A stretch of 64,000 nt of DNA. Origin: an uncultured Clostridia bacterium. Its GTDB lineage: Bacteria > Bacillota > Clostridia > Oscillospirales > Acutalibacteraceae. The DNA lies in assembly GCA_937892115.1 (NCBI GenBank), contig CALAUI010000024.1, forward strand, positions 1 through 64,000, given 5' to 3'. Below are positions 33,035-42,800 of the stretch, piece after piece (position 1 is the first letter of the stretch; each line of letters starts with the position of its first letter). The translations under genes were made by a program, and so were the position numbers. The notes beneath the pieces are model-generated. The model made no database searches, was not told the DNA's origin, and saw only the letters and a list, made by a program, of their open reading frames with translations.

Positions 33035-33062
33035 AAAAGCACCGGAAATCCGGTGCTTTTTT
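33035..33062 (+). terminator. Histidine operon terminator
   Basis: AAAAGCACCGG (33035-33045), loop AAAT, CCGGTGCTTTT (33050-33060) and further T. Strong Rho-independent signature 13 nt after the GDPD gene. Confidence 0.93.
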
Positions 33063-33063
33063 A

Positions 33064-33122
33064 TTGACAAAAATCAAACTTGTGATAAAATAGTTAAGCG
33101 TTTAACTGTTAACATATTAACT
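33064..33122 (+). promoter_or_regulatory. MarR operon promoter with two inverted-repeat operators
   Basis: A consensus -35 TTGACA (33064-33069) and -10 TAAAAT (33086-33091) are 16 nt apart. Directly downstream lie two inverted repeats, AGTTAA-gcgt-TTAACT (33092-33107) and GTTAA-cata-TTAAC (33108-33121). Their position over the start site suggests repression by the MarR protein encoded next. Confidence 0.75.
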
Positions 33123-33136
33123 AAAGGAGAAACAGA

Positions 33137-33610
33137 ATGAAGTTTAAAACACCTGCCGGTGTTCCGGGGCCCGTAATCGGCAATTTCATGCGGGTCGACC
33201 GTCTGCATCATTCCTGCTGTGAAAACGCCATACGGCAGACCGGAACGGATATTCACAGAAATCAGTTCGGCATGCTCATGTTTCTTTGTCACAGCAGCGA
33301 GGATATTTCCCAGAAGGATATCGCAGAGCATTTCAACGTAAGCGGTGCCGCCGTGGCAAATACCCTCAAAGCCCTTGAGCAGGACGGTTATATTGAAAGG
33401 AAGTCCGACGCTTCGGATACGAGAAAAAACATAGTTGAAATCACGCCGAAGGGTATCGGTCTGCTGGAAACGACCTGCGACGCATTTTACGATATAGATG
33501 AAGCAATGATATCCGGGATAACGGATGAAGAGCTGCGGATATTCAACAAGTGCCTTGATGCGATGGCTGATAATCTGAAAGCTTATGTCGGGAAGGAGAA
33601 AGATAAATGA
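33137..33610 (+). CDS. MarR-family transcriptional regulator
   Basis: A 157-residue winged-helix dimeric regulator. The DNA-reading helix lies in the ISQKDIAEHFNVSGAAVANTLKALEQDGYIERK segment (about 56-90), followed by the wing with SDASDTRKNIVEITPKG. It overlaps the first ABC exporter gene by 4 bp, and two inverted repeats sit on its promoter, so it probably represses the operon and responds to an exported compound. Ribosome binding site AAAGGAG. Confidence 0.93.
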   Translation: MKFKTPAGVPGPVIGNFMRVDRLHHSCCENAIRQTGTDIHRNQFGMLMFLCHSSEDISQKDIAEHFNVSGAAVANTLKALEQDGYIERKSDASDTRKNIVEITPKGIGLLETTCDAFYDIDEAMISGITDEELRIFNKCLDAMADNLKAYVGKEKDK

Positions 33611-35400
33611 AAAAATGGATGAAATACGTCAAACCCTACATCGCCTATTTCATAATCGGCCCCCTGTGTATGATAGTAGAGGTCATAGGCGAGGTGCTGA
33701 TGCCGAAATTTCTCGCAAACATCATCGACTACGGTGCAGGCGGGGCAGATATAAGCGAAGCATCGGCAGTAATCAGAAAGATTTACGAAATTGCAGGTGA
33801 CAGAAGTCCCTTTATCATCGCCGTCATGTGTGCAATGATCATCACCGCCGTTCTTATGATGATAGGCGGCGTAGGCGGTGCATGGTTCGGTGCAAAAGCA
33901 TCGGTCAACTTTGCCGCCGATTTGAGAAGCGATGTATTCAGAAAAGTGCAGAAATTCTCATTTGCCAATATTGATAAATTCAGCACCGGCTCACTTGTAA
34001 CCAGACTTACAAACGACATCACGCAAATGCAGAATTTCATCAATATGCTTCTGCGTATGTGTCTGAGAGCCCCCGGTATGCTTATCGGCGGTGTAATTAT
34101 GGCAATCGTGGTAAGCCCGCCGCTGACAAGTGTTTTGCTTGTTTCAATTCCGATAGTGGTAATCGGTGCCGTGCTTTTCGTCAAGAAGGCGCTGCCCAGA
34201 TTTACCGAACAGCAGGCAAAAATAGATGCCGTGAACTCAACGGTTCAGGAAAACATTACAAATATCAGAGTCGTAAAATCCTTTGTCCGCGAAGCATTTG
34301 AAAAGGCCAAATTCGGCAAGGCAAACAGCGAGCTGAAAATGAGTGCCGAAAGAGCCATGAGCATTATCATCGCCATTATTCCCGCGGCTACCCTCGGCAT
34401 GAATATAGTCATTATGGCAATCTTCTGGTTCGGCGGTAAAATGCTTATCAACGGAACAATGACCACGGGTAACCTTACGGCATTTGTTACTTACATCATA
34501 CAGATTCTTTCATCCCTCGTAATGGTTGCGGGTATGTTTATCTTTATGTCAAGAGCTTTTGCCTCCGCAAAAAGAATCCGTGAGGTCCTTGATGAGGAAA
34601 TCGACATAAACGATGACAACATATCCGAAAAGGACAGCGAGAGGACCGTTCGCAGCGGCAATATTGAATTCAGAAACGTATCTTTCAGATATTATAAGGA
34701 CAGCAAAGAAAAGGTCCTTGATGATATTTCATTTAATATTGAAGCAGGCAAAACCATAGGTATAATCGGTTCCACGGGCTCGGGCAAGACAACCCTTGTG
34801 TCAATGATAGCCAGACTGTATGACCCCGATGAAGGTCAGGTGCTTATTGACGGAGTTGACGTAAAGAATTACAGTCTTTACAATCTGCGTGAGGGTGTCG
34901 GCTTTGTGCTTCAGAAAAACATTCTTTTCTCGGGTACGATTGAAGACAACCTGCGCTGGGGCAATCAGGATGCCTCCATGGAGGAAATACGCAAAAACGC
35001 GGGCTTTGCTCAGGCGGATACCTTCATCACGGAGTTCAATGACGGCTACGAAACCGTACTTGACCAGGGCGGAACAAATGTATCGGGCGGTCAGAAGCAG
35101 CGTATCTGCATTGCAAGAGCACTGCTTAAAAAGCCGAAAATTCTTGTCCTTGATGACTCCACAAGTGCGGTGGATACTGCCACCGAGGCAAGAATCCGTG
35201 AGGCATTTGCCGATGAGCTCAAAGATTCGACAAAAATCATAATTGCCCAGAGAATATCCTCCGTCAAGGATGCCGATATGATTATTGTAATGAATGACGG
35301 CAGAATTACGGGTATGGGTACTCATGACGAATTGCTTGATAATAATGAGGATTACTCCGAAATCTACTACTCTCAGGCAGACAGAAAGGAGGCAATCTGA
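33607..35400 (+). CDS. ABC exporter half-transporter, degenerate-site subunit
   Basis: A 597-residue fused membrane and ATPase protein. Six membrane helices fill about residues 1-320, the nucleotide-binding domain 345-590. Walker A is GSTGSGKTT, signature VSGGQKQR, and Walker B reads ILVLDDSTSAVD. The catalytic Glu is therefore replaced by Asp, a degenerate ATP site as in the TM287 or LmrC side of heterodimeric exporters. The next gene supplies a canonical Glu. Controlled with it by the MarR regulator; a drug or toxic metabolite is the probable cargo. Confidence 0.93.
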   Translation: MKKWMKYVKPYIAYFIIGPLCMIVEVIGEVLMPKFLANIIDYGAGGADISEASAVIRKIYEIAGDRSPFIIAVMCAMIITAVLMMIGGVGGAWFGAKASVNFAADLRSDVFRKVQKFSFANIDKFSTGSLVTRLTNDITQMQNFINMLLRMCLRAPGMLIGGVIMAIVVSPPLTSVLLVSIPIVVIGAVLFVKKALPRFTEQQAKIDAVNSTVQENITNIRVVKSFVREAFEKAKFGKANSELKMSAERAMSIIIAIIPAATLGMNIVIMAIFWFGGKMLINGTMTTGNLTAFVTYIIQILSSLVMVAGMFIFMSRAFASAKRIREVLDEEIDINDDNISEKDSERTVRSGNIEFRNVSFRYYKDSKEKVLDDISFNIEAGKTIGIIGSTGSGKTTLVSMIARLYDPDEGQVLIDGVDVKNYSLYNLREGVGFVLQKNILFSGTIEDNLRWGNQDASMEEIRKNAGFAQADTFITEFNDGYETVLDQGGTNVSGGQKQRICIARALLKKPKILVLDDSTSAVDTATEARIREAFADELKDSTKIIIAQRISSVKDADMIIVMNDGRITGMGTHDELLDNNEDYSEIYYSQADRKEAI

Positions 35401-35402
35401 TT

Positions 35403-37283
35403 ATGGCAAGAAGCTTGGAAGAACTTCAGAAAAGATACAACAAGTCGGCTTCATCGGCAAAAAGAGGTATGGGCGCAGGCAGAAGAAGACGTGTCCCCGG
35501 AGAAAAAGGCAAGCCGAAGGATACAAAGAAGACAATCGGACGCCTCTGGGTCTACGTGGCAAAGTATAAATGGAAGCTTGTCGTCGTACTGATATGTATG
35601 CTGTTCTCAACGGCATCCGGTCTGCTCGGCTCATACATAATGAGACCCATAATAAACACCCTTGCGGATGCCTCAACTCCTGCTGAGGAAAGACTGCTTT
35701 CACTGGCAAAAACCATAGGACTGATGATGGCCGTATACGGTATAGGTGTCATTGCAAATTACTGTCAGCAGAGGATAATGATGAAGGTTTCTCTTTCAGC
35801 ATCCGAAGCACTCAGAAACGACCTTTTCAACAAGCTCCAGAGTCTGCCCATCAGATATTTTGATTCTGAATCAACGGGCGGTATCATGAGCCGTTTCACA
35901 AACGATATTGACAATATCGATATGATGATGCACTCAACTCTGACACAGCTTGTTTCGGGTACAATTTCGCTTATCGGTACATTTTGTTTTATGATTTATA
36001 CAAGCCGTTGGCTGACGCTCGTTACCGTTGCTTTTATTCCCCTTTTACTCAAGGGCGGCTCTTTCATAGCAAAGCGTTCAAGTAAGTATTACGTGAGTCA
36101 GCAATCCGCACTCGGTGCCATCAACGGTTACATTGAGGAAATGGTATCCGGTCAGAAGGTTATAAAGGTCTTCAATCACGAGGAGGACTGTATTGAGGAA
36201 TTTGATAAACTCAATGCCGATATGCGAGGCAAGCAGCTCGGTGCTCAGTTTTTCGGCGGCATAATGGGTCCCGTACTCGGCAACACCACACAAATCTGCT
36301 ATGCAGTCACCGCAGGCGTAGGCGGTCTGCTCTGCCTTTTCAAGGGCTTTGACGTAGGCGGCGTTTCCGTTTTTGCCGGATATTCAAGAGAATTTTCACG
36401 TCCGATAAATTCACTTTCACAGCAGACGTCAACAATATTCGCCGCTCTTGCCGGTGCAGAACGTGTATTCAACGTTATGGACAGAGAGCCCGAAGACAAC
36501 GAAAGCTTCTCGGAATCCGACAACGCAAGGATGCTCAAAGCCAAGGGCATTGAAGGCCGTGTTGAATTCAATGACGTTACGTTTGGATATAATCCGGAAA
36601 AAACCATTCTCAAGCATATATGTCTTACTGCAGAACCCGGCAAAAAGGTTGCTTTTGTAGGTTCAACCGGTGCAGGTAAAACCACAGTAACCAATCTTAT
36701 CAACCGATTCTACGACATTGAAAGCGGCTCGATTTCGGTTGACGGCGTTGATATCAGAGAAATAGACCGTCCGTATCTGAGAGAAAATACGGCTATGGTA
36801 CTCCAGGATACTCATCTGTTCACGGGCACCGTTATGGAAAACATCCGCTACGGCAGACCCGATGCGACCGACGATGAGGTAATCGAGGCAGCCAAAACGG
36901 CATCCGCCCACAGCTTCATAATGCGTCTCTCGGAAGGATACAATACCGTACTTGAGGGCGACGGAGCAAATCTGTCGCAGGGACAGAGACAGCTGCTTAA
37001 TATTGCCAGAGCGGCAATCTCAAAAGCACCAATACTTATCCTCGACGAGGCAACAAGCTCCGTTGACACCAGAACGGAAAAGCATATCGAACACGGCATG
37101 GACCGTCTGATGAAAAACCGCACCACCTTCGTGATCGCTCACCGTCTGTCAACCGTAAGGAATGCAGATGCAATCATGGTACTTGAACACGGTGAAATCA
37201 TTGAGAGAGGCACCCACGAGGAGCTTCTTGAACAGAAGGGCAGATATTATGAGCTTTACACCGGCAAGGTAGAGCTTGACTGA
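35403..37283 (+). CDS. ABC exporter half-transporter, canonical-site subunit
   Basis: A 626-residue partner of the previous protein. A basic N-terminal extension of about 45 residues precedes six membrane helices (about 55-340) and the ATPase domain (385-620). Walker A is GSTGAGKTT, Walker B ILILDEATSSVD with the catalytic Glu, and the signature is the variant LSQGQRQ, as in TM288-type subunits. The pair thus reproduces the known asymmetric heterodimer design. It begins 2 nt after its partner and ends before a terminator. Confidence 0.94.
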   Translation: MARSLEELQKRYNKSASSAKRGMGAGRRRRVPGEKGKPKDTKKTIGRLWVYVAKYKWKLVVVLICMLFSTASGLLGSYIMRPIINTLADASTPAEERLLSLAKTIGLMMAVYGIGVIANYCQQRIMMKVSLSASEALRNDLFNKLQSLPIRYFDSESTGGIMSRFTNDIDNIDMMMHSTLTQLVSGTISLIGTFCFMIYTSRWLTLVTVAFIPLLLKGGSFIAKRSSKYYVSQQSALGAINGYIEEMVSGQKVIKVFNHEEDCIEEFDKLNADMRGKQLGAQFFGGIMGPVLGNTTQICYAVTAGVGGLLCLFKGFDVGGVSVFAGYSREFSRPINSLSQQTSTIFAALAGAERVFNVMDREPEDNESFSESDNARMLKAKGIEGRVEFNDVTFGYNPEKTILKHICLTAEPGKKVAFVGSTGAGKTTVTNLINRFYDIESGSISVDGVDIREIDRPYLRENTAMVLQDTHLFTGTVMENIRYGRPDATDDEVIEAAKTASAHSFIMRLSEGYNTVLEGDGANLSQGQRQLLNIARAAISKAPILILDEATSSVDTRTEKHIEHGMDRLMKNRTTFVIAHRLSTVRNADAIMVLEHGEIIERGTHEELLEQKGRYYELYTGKVELD

Positions 37284-37292
37284 AAAATTGAA

Positions 37293-37324
37293 GCGGGTAC
37301 TCCGACAAGGAGCACCCGCTTTTC
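37293..37324. terminator. Bidirectional terminator between convergent operons
   Basis: GCGGGTACTCC (37293-37303) pairs with GGAGCACCCGC (37309-37319) with one mismatch, followed by TTTTCTT. An A-rich stretch precedes the stem, so it can also end the minus-strand operon whose last stop is at 37335. Confidence 0.85.
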
Positions 37325-37334
37325 TTACTGTAAC

Positions 37335-38276
37335 TCAATCCGTAAAATAGAACTCGGCAATGTATTCCATAAGCTTTTTGCAGATATCGTTATACATATA
37401 TTTTTCGTAGTCGTCGGGATCCGAGAAATTCAAGGTAACGCCGTTTGAATTGCGTACGTCGTTAAAGCTCTTGTGTCCCTGACCCGTGGATTTGATCTTA
37501 TCTGTTTCGGAAAAGCCGTTATTGATAAGATTCTGCATCTGGGCATCTATTTCGTCACACTCGGCATACGCTTCGCTGATAAGATAGCTGAGCAGATAAA
37601 CCTTTTCACCGTCGGGAATATTACTGCTGAAATTATTGAGATTATCGCAGAGAGTTCTCCAGCGGCGTGTCTTACGGGTAATATCCTTCACTCTGAATGA
37701 AATCTTGTTGCCTTCGGAATCCGTTTCTACAAGTCTGTTGATTTCCTCAAAGACCTGCATCATATCCCTGATGTCGTAGCGCAGGCTGTCGTAAACCGTG
37801 ACGGAATCCCTGATTATACCAAGCTTATAACGGAACGAGTCAATCTCCATTCTGATTTCATCCGGCAGGATTTCATATTCCGATACGACCTCTTCCGCTT
37901 TTTCATACCACTTGTCAATTCTTGCGGGGTCAAAATTCTCAAGCATTTTCATATAGTGCTTGTTGAAATCAACCCTCAGGTCAATATATCCGGATAGCAC
38001 GGCAGCTTCATCCTTGTCGGATTTATCGATCATCTTTGCCGCGGCCTCATAGTTGTTTTTTTCTATGTCGCTTAAGGCAAGCTTATAGAAAATACTGCCT
38101 CTGAAGATTAAAAATCCGATAAGCGAAAGCGCAAGCACACAGCCGACAATTATAAGAGCAATCAGAAGTGTTTTCTTCGGCTTCTTTTCTTCCGTATCGG
38201 AAGTACCGTCAGCGTATGCATTTTCGGTTTCTTCGTCCTGAATATCGGGAGCGGGAGTGTAATTCTCGTTTTCCAT
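37335..38276 (-). CDS. Single-pass membrane protein of unknown function
   Basis: A 313-residue protein I do not recognise. The N-terminus (1-35) is acidic and Thr/Pro-containing. KKPKK precedes one membrane helix at about 37-58, and the remaining 250 residues should be outside the membrane. This part is helical and highly charged, with a TPR-like opening (ALSDIEKNNYEAAAKMIDKS) and a later basic KDITRKTRRWRTL segment. The ribosome binding site GGAGGT is strong. It lies 14 nt after the serine hydrolase gene and is last in the HAD-mfd operon. Confidence 0.75.
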   Translation of the reverse strand: MENENYTPAPDIQDEETENAYADGTSDTEEKKPKKTLLIALIIVGCVLALSLIGFLIFRGSIFYKLALSDIEKNNYEAAAKMIDKSDKDEAAVLSGYIDLRVDFNKHYMKMLENFDPARIDKWYEKAEEVVSEYEILPDEIRMEIDSFRYKLGIIRDSVTVYDSLRYDIRDMMQVFEEINRLVETDSEGNKISFRVKDITRKTRRWRTLCDNLNNFSSNIPDGEKVYLLSYLISEAYAECDEIDAQMQNLINNGFSETDKIKSTGQGHKSFNDVRNSNGVTLNFSDPDDYEKYMYNDICKKLMEYIAEFYFTD

Positions 38277-38290
38277 ACCTTTACCTCCAA

Positions 38291-39889
38291 TCAGAATTTG
38301 ATCTTACCCTTGATTTTTGAATCAACTACCAGGTCAAGGTGACTCATAAGCTCTGCCGCGGCACCCTTGAGGGTATCCGTCGGAATTGAGCCCCTCATTA
38401 TTTCGCCTATGCCTCTGCCCATTGCGGAAATGGGAGGCATTGAGGAGGGAATAATCTCCGCTTTGCCTTTGAGTACGTTCAGATTTATGAGTATTCTTCT
38501 TTCGCTGACCGCTTCAAGAGGTCTCATACGGATTTCAAGCGTTTCAAAGCTCCTCCATGCGGCATAGCTTACTGCGGTGTAGTCCATTCCGCCGAGGTGG
38601 ATTTTTGAAGTGCGGGGTTTCCCGTCCATACCGCAGAGGATTTTGTTATGGTCCTTACCCTCATCCCATATCATCGTCAGCTCATCACCGTTGAAATCAA
38701 GGATGATATTATCAATATTACCGCTTCTTTCGTATGACATATATACGGCGGGAAGGGGAAGCATTGATACGGGGAAGCCCACGGCACCCAGAACGGCATT
38801 CTTTTCCGTGCGGATGACCTTTGACTTCATCAGCCCCTCGGTGATACAGTGCTCGCCTGCGGGAAGCGACTCGAGAGGCATCAGAACGGGATATACACCG
38901 TCAACGGGATTTTTATCCGTTTCTTCAATAAACATTTTCGGGAAATGACGGAAGAAGCAGTCTCTTGTCTTCTTTTCGTTTATCTCACTGCAGGTACATA
39001 CAAGGCAGGCGTCGTAATCTCTGAAAGCCACACCGAACTGTGAAAACATTCCGTCACATCTTACGGTATTTTTCATTACGCTCTGCCAGAAGAAGTAGCC
39101 GTAGCCCCTGCTTTGGTCGGGGTCTTCAAAGGAAACGGCTTTGACGTGGTTTGAGGTGGCATCCGCAATATAATCCGCAGGTATTACCTGCTCACCCGCG
39201 AATACGCCTCCCTGCTGAACACAAAGGGTAAATCTTGCCAGCTCCTCGGGAGAAAGACGAAGTCCCCAGCCGCCTGCTTCAATACCCATACTGTCCGTTT
39301 CCCATTCGGGTCTGCGAGTAAAGCCGAGGGGCTCAAAAAGGCGCGGCATAAGGTAATCAACAAGTCCCATTCCGGTTACTCTGTTGAGAATTGCGGAACA
39401 CATATAGGTGTTTTCGCTGATATAAGCCCATTTCTTTCCGGGCTGTGCAGCCCACTTTGAACGGAAGAACTGACGTATCCAGTCCTTTTCGGATTTATCC
39501 GCAAGTGCGCTGACCTGCTTGCCGGCAGTCATGGTCATCAAATGATAAACGGTAAGCTGCTCAAGATATTCGTCCCTTTTTGCAGGTCTGTATTCGGGGA
39601 AGAAATCAATTACCTTTGAGTCAAGTGAAAGCAGTCCCTCGCTGATTGCAAAGCCCATTGCAACGGAAGTAACGCTCTTGCTTACGGAATACATGGTCTG
39701 CGGAACGTCCTTACCGTAGGGAGCGGCGTAGCCCTCAAAGGCAACCTTTCCGTGACGAAGAAGCATAAGGGAATGAAGCTCTATTCCGCTTTCATAATAG
39801 TCGTTTATAAGTGCTTCTATTTCCTTTGAGTCTATTCCGACCTGCTCGGGAAATACGGCACGTTCAAGTTTTTTGTCTGTCTGAGGCAT
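38291..39889 (-). CDS. Beta-lactamase-family (class C-like) serine hydrolase
   Basis: A 532-residue penicillin-recognising enzyme fold with no signal peptide, so probably cytoplasmic. The catalytic SxxK is in YSVSKSVTS (near residue 83), preceded by the LMLLRHGKVAFEGY strand typical of EstB-like esterases. WAYISENTYMCSAIL occupies the YxN position but has Ser instead of Asn. Residues about 330-520 form an extra C-terminal beta domain. The ATG at 39889 was chosen over an upstream frame start because GAGGAG lies 8 nt before it; this makes it start 4 nt after the mfd stop, in a coupled arrangement. Substrate unknown. Confidence 0.88.
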   Translation of the reverse strand: MPQTDKKLERAVFPEQVGIDSKEIEALINDYYESGIELHSLMLLRHGKVAFEGYAAPYGKDVPQTMYSVSKSVTSVAMGFAISEGLLSLDSKVIDFFPEYRPAKRDEYLEQLTVYHLMTMTAGKQVSALADKSEKDWIRQFFRSKWAAQPGKKWAYISENTYMCSAILNRVTGMGLVDYLMPRLFEPLGFTRRPEWETDSMGIEAGGWGLRLSPEELARFTLCVQQGGVFAGEQVIPADYIADATSNHVKAVSFEDPDQSRGYGYFFWQSVMKNTVRCDGMFSQFGVAFRDYDACLVCTCSEINEKKTRDCFFRHFPKMFIEETDKNPVDGVYPVLMPLESLPAGEHCITEGLMKSKVIRTEKNAVLGAVGFPVSMLPLPAVYMSYERSGNIDNIILDFNGDELTMIWDEGKDHNKILCGMDGKPRTSKIHLGGMDYTAVSYAAWRSFETLEIRMRPLEAVSERRILINLNVLKGKAEIIPSSMPPISAMGRGIGEIMRGSIPTDTLKGAAAELMSHLDLVVDSKIKGKIKF

Positions 39890-39893
39890 GGCT

Positions 39894-42800
39894 TTACTCC
39901 TCTTCAATGTAGTCAAGGATTCTCTCAATAAGTGAGAGCCGGTTTTCTTCCTTCAGCATACGCACGGCAAAGCTGGGCTTTCCGTTACCTGCGCTGATTT
40001 TGAATCTTCCGCTGTAATGGGGCGCGATCTTATACATCTTGTCCATATCAATATCGGTAACCTTGAATATGATACGGTCACCCTCAAGGGAGATTTCATA
40101 TATATCGTTTCTTGCGGCTTTACAGCGGATTTCCGAAATTTTGATAAGTCCCATGACACATTCGGGCGGCTCGCCGAAACGGTCGATAAGCTCGTCTGTA
40201 ACGTCAAGTGCGTCTTCCTTTGACCTGATATCCGCAATCCTGCGGTAAATCTGAAGCCGCTGGGGAACGTTTGAAATATATCTGTCGGGGATATGGGCAT
40301 CAATGGGAAGGTCAATAAGGCATTCCTTTTCGTTTTCAACGGGCTGTATTTCTCCCTTTTCCTCGCTTATTGCCTGCTCAAGAAGCTTGATATACATATC
40401 GTAACCTACGGAATCCATCTGACCGTGCTGACTTGAGCCGAGGATATTGCCTGCACCTCTGAGCTCAAGGTCTCTCATTGCAATGTGGAAGCCCGAGCCG
40501 AATTCAGTAAATTCTCTTACCGCTTCAAGACGCTTCTCCGCAATCTCCGTCAGCTGTTTGCCTCTTGTAAATGTGAAATATGCGCTTGCACGCCTTGAGG
40601 AACGGCCTACGCGTCCTCTTATCTGATGAAGCTGTGCAAGTCCCATTCTGTCGGCGTTCTCAATAATCAGCGTATTGACATTGGGAACATCAACACCCGT
40701 TTCTATGATAGTAGTGCAGACGAGTATGTCGATTTCGCCGTCGAGAAGTCGGCGCCATACCTCACTCAGCTCGTCCTCACTCATTTTGCCGTGTCCAATA
40801 CCGACCACCGCGTCGGGAATGAGACGCTTGATTTCAGCCGCCTTTCGTTCGATGGTCTCAACCTTATTGTAAAGATAGTAGACCTGACCGCCTCTGCGAA
40901 GCTCCTGCTCCATCGCCTGAACGAGCACGTCGGTATCGTGCTCAATAACGTATGTCTGGACGGGCTGTCTGTCCTGAGGCGCTTCCTCGATTATACTCAT
41001 ATCCCTGATACCCGTCATAGCCATATTGAGAGTTCTGGGAATGGGGGTGGCGGTAAGCGTAAGCACATCCACCGCAGGGAACATCTGCTTTAATTTTTCT
41101 TTCTGTGCAACACCGAAGCGCTGCTCTTCGTCAATGATGATAAGCCCGAGCTTACTGAACTGAACGTCCTTTGATATAAGACGGTGAGTGCCTACTACCA
41201 CGTCCACACTGCCTCTGCGAAGGCCGAGCAGGGTTTTATCAATATCCTTCTTTGAACAGAATCTTGAAAGCATACCCGTTTCAATCGGGAAGCCGTCAAA
41301 ACGCTTGAGTATGGTCTGATAATGCTGAAGCGCAAGTATGGTCGTGGGAACAAGGAAAGCCACCTGCATACCGTCCGCAACGCACTTGAAGACAGCTCTG
41401 AGTGCCACCTCGGTCTTACCGAAGCCCACGTCACCGCAGAGAAGTCTGTCCATGGGATAGGGCTTTTCCATATCCGATTTGATTTCTCTTATACAGCGAA
41501 GCTGGTCATCGGTTTCCATATATTCAAAACGGCTTTCAAAATCGTTTTGCATATCAATATCGGGAGAGAAGGCGTGGCCTTCAATTTTAAGGCGCTTTGA
41601 ATAAAGCTCAATAAGCTCCTTTGCCATATTTTTGACGGAGGCCTTGACCTTTGAACGGGTTTTCTGCCATTCCACTCCGCCCAATTTATTGAGCTTGACG
41701 GCTTTATCCTCGCTGCCTGCTCCGATATATTTTGATACCTGGTCAAGCTGTGTTACGGGTACGTAGAGAATATCGCCCTTATCGTATCTGATTTTGATAT
41801 AATCCTTGATATTGCCCTGGGTTTCAAGCCCGGTAATGCCTTCAAATACACCGATACCGTGGGCGGAATGCACCACATATTCTCCTCTGTGAAGCTCCGT
41901 AAGACTGTTGAAGGCATTTTTGCTCGTCCTTCTTGCCTTTTTCGGCTTGACGGCAGTGTGGGAACGGTAGGTGAATACGCTGAATGCCGCACCGGGATAT
42001 TCCATTCCGTAGGAAAGTCCTCCGGGTATAACGGTAACCTTGCCGACCTCGAATTTTTCGGGCAGAGCATTATAATAATTGCAGTCTATACCCTGAATTT
42101 TAAGGTCATCAGCAAGGGTAGCGGCCGCCTTTTCCGTACCTGCCATTACGACGCAGGTATACTCTCTGTGTGCCTGCCTGCCGTTTATATCCTCCGTAAG
42201 AGCGGCAAGTGCGCCGTTCCACGGAACAAGCTGCTTTGCGGAGAAACTGATAAGCTCCTTAACTCCGGTGTCAAAGCTGCCTCTGGGCAGACTGTCGAGA
42301 TAGATTGCACCCATATCGGTATAATTACCGTAGAGCTCAAACAGCTCCAGCGTATATCTGTCAAGTCCTCTGCAAAGAGTCTTGTCAAGCATAAGGGACT
42401 TGACCGTTTCCTGCTGAAGCGTAAGAGCGGCGTTGAATTTATCCTTTACGGCGAAGCTTTCGCAGACAAAGAGCATACAGCCCTTTGCATAGTCAAAGAT
42501 GCCGCCGGATTCGGGATAGATGAGAGGCAGATATTTATCTGCACAGTTTACTTTGATGCCGCCTCTGATTTTTTCAATCTCGGCGTTCAGCATCTTACCG
42601 CCGTCGCCGCGTATTCTCTTCTCTTTTATGTGCTTTTCAATGACGGCAACGAGCTGCTCATCGGTAATCAAGACTTCCTTTGCGGGAGTGATTCTCACGC
42701 TTTCAAGAAGCTCCGTTCTTCTCTGTGTATCAAGATCAAAATAGAAAATCGAATCGACCGTATCTCCCCAGAGCTCGATTCTCACGGGATTTGAAGAATC

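Noticed and set aside
41859..42794. 311-codon plus-strand frame inside mfd
   Set aside because: Antisense shadow of a conserved Mfd region; no ribosome binding site or family motif.
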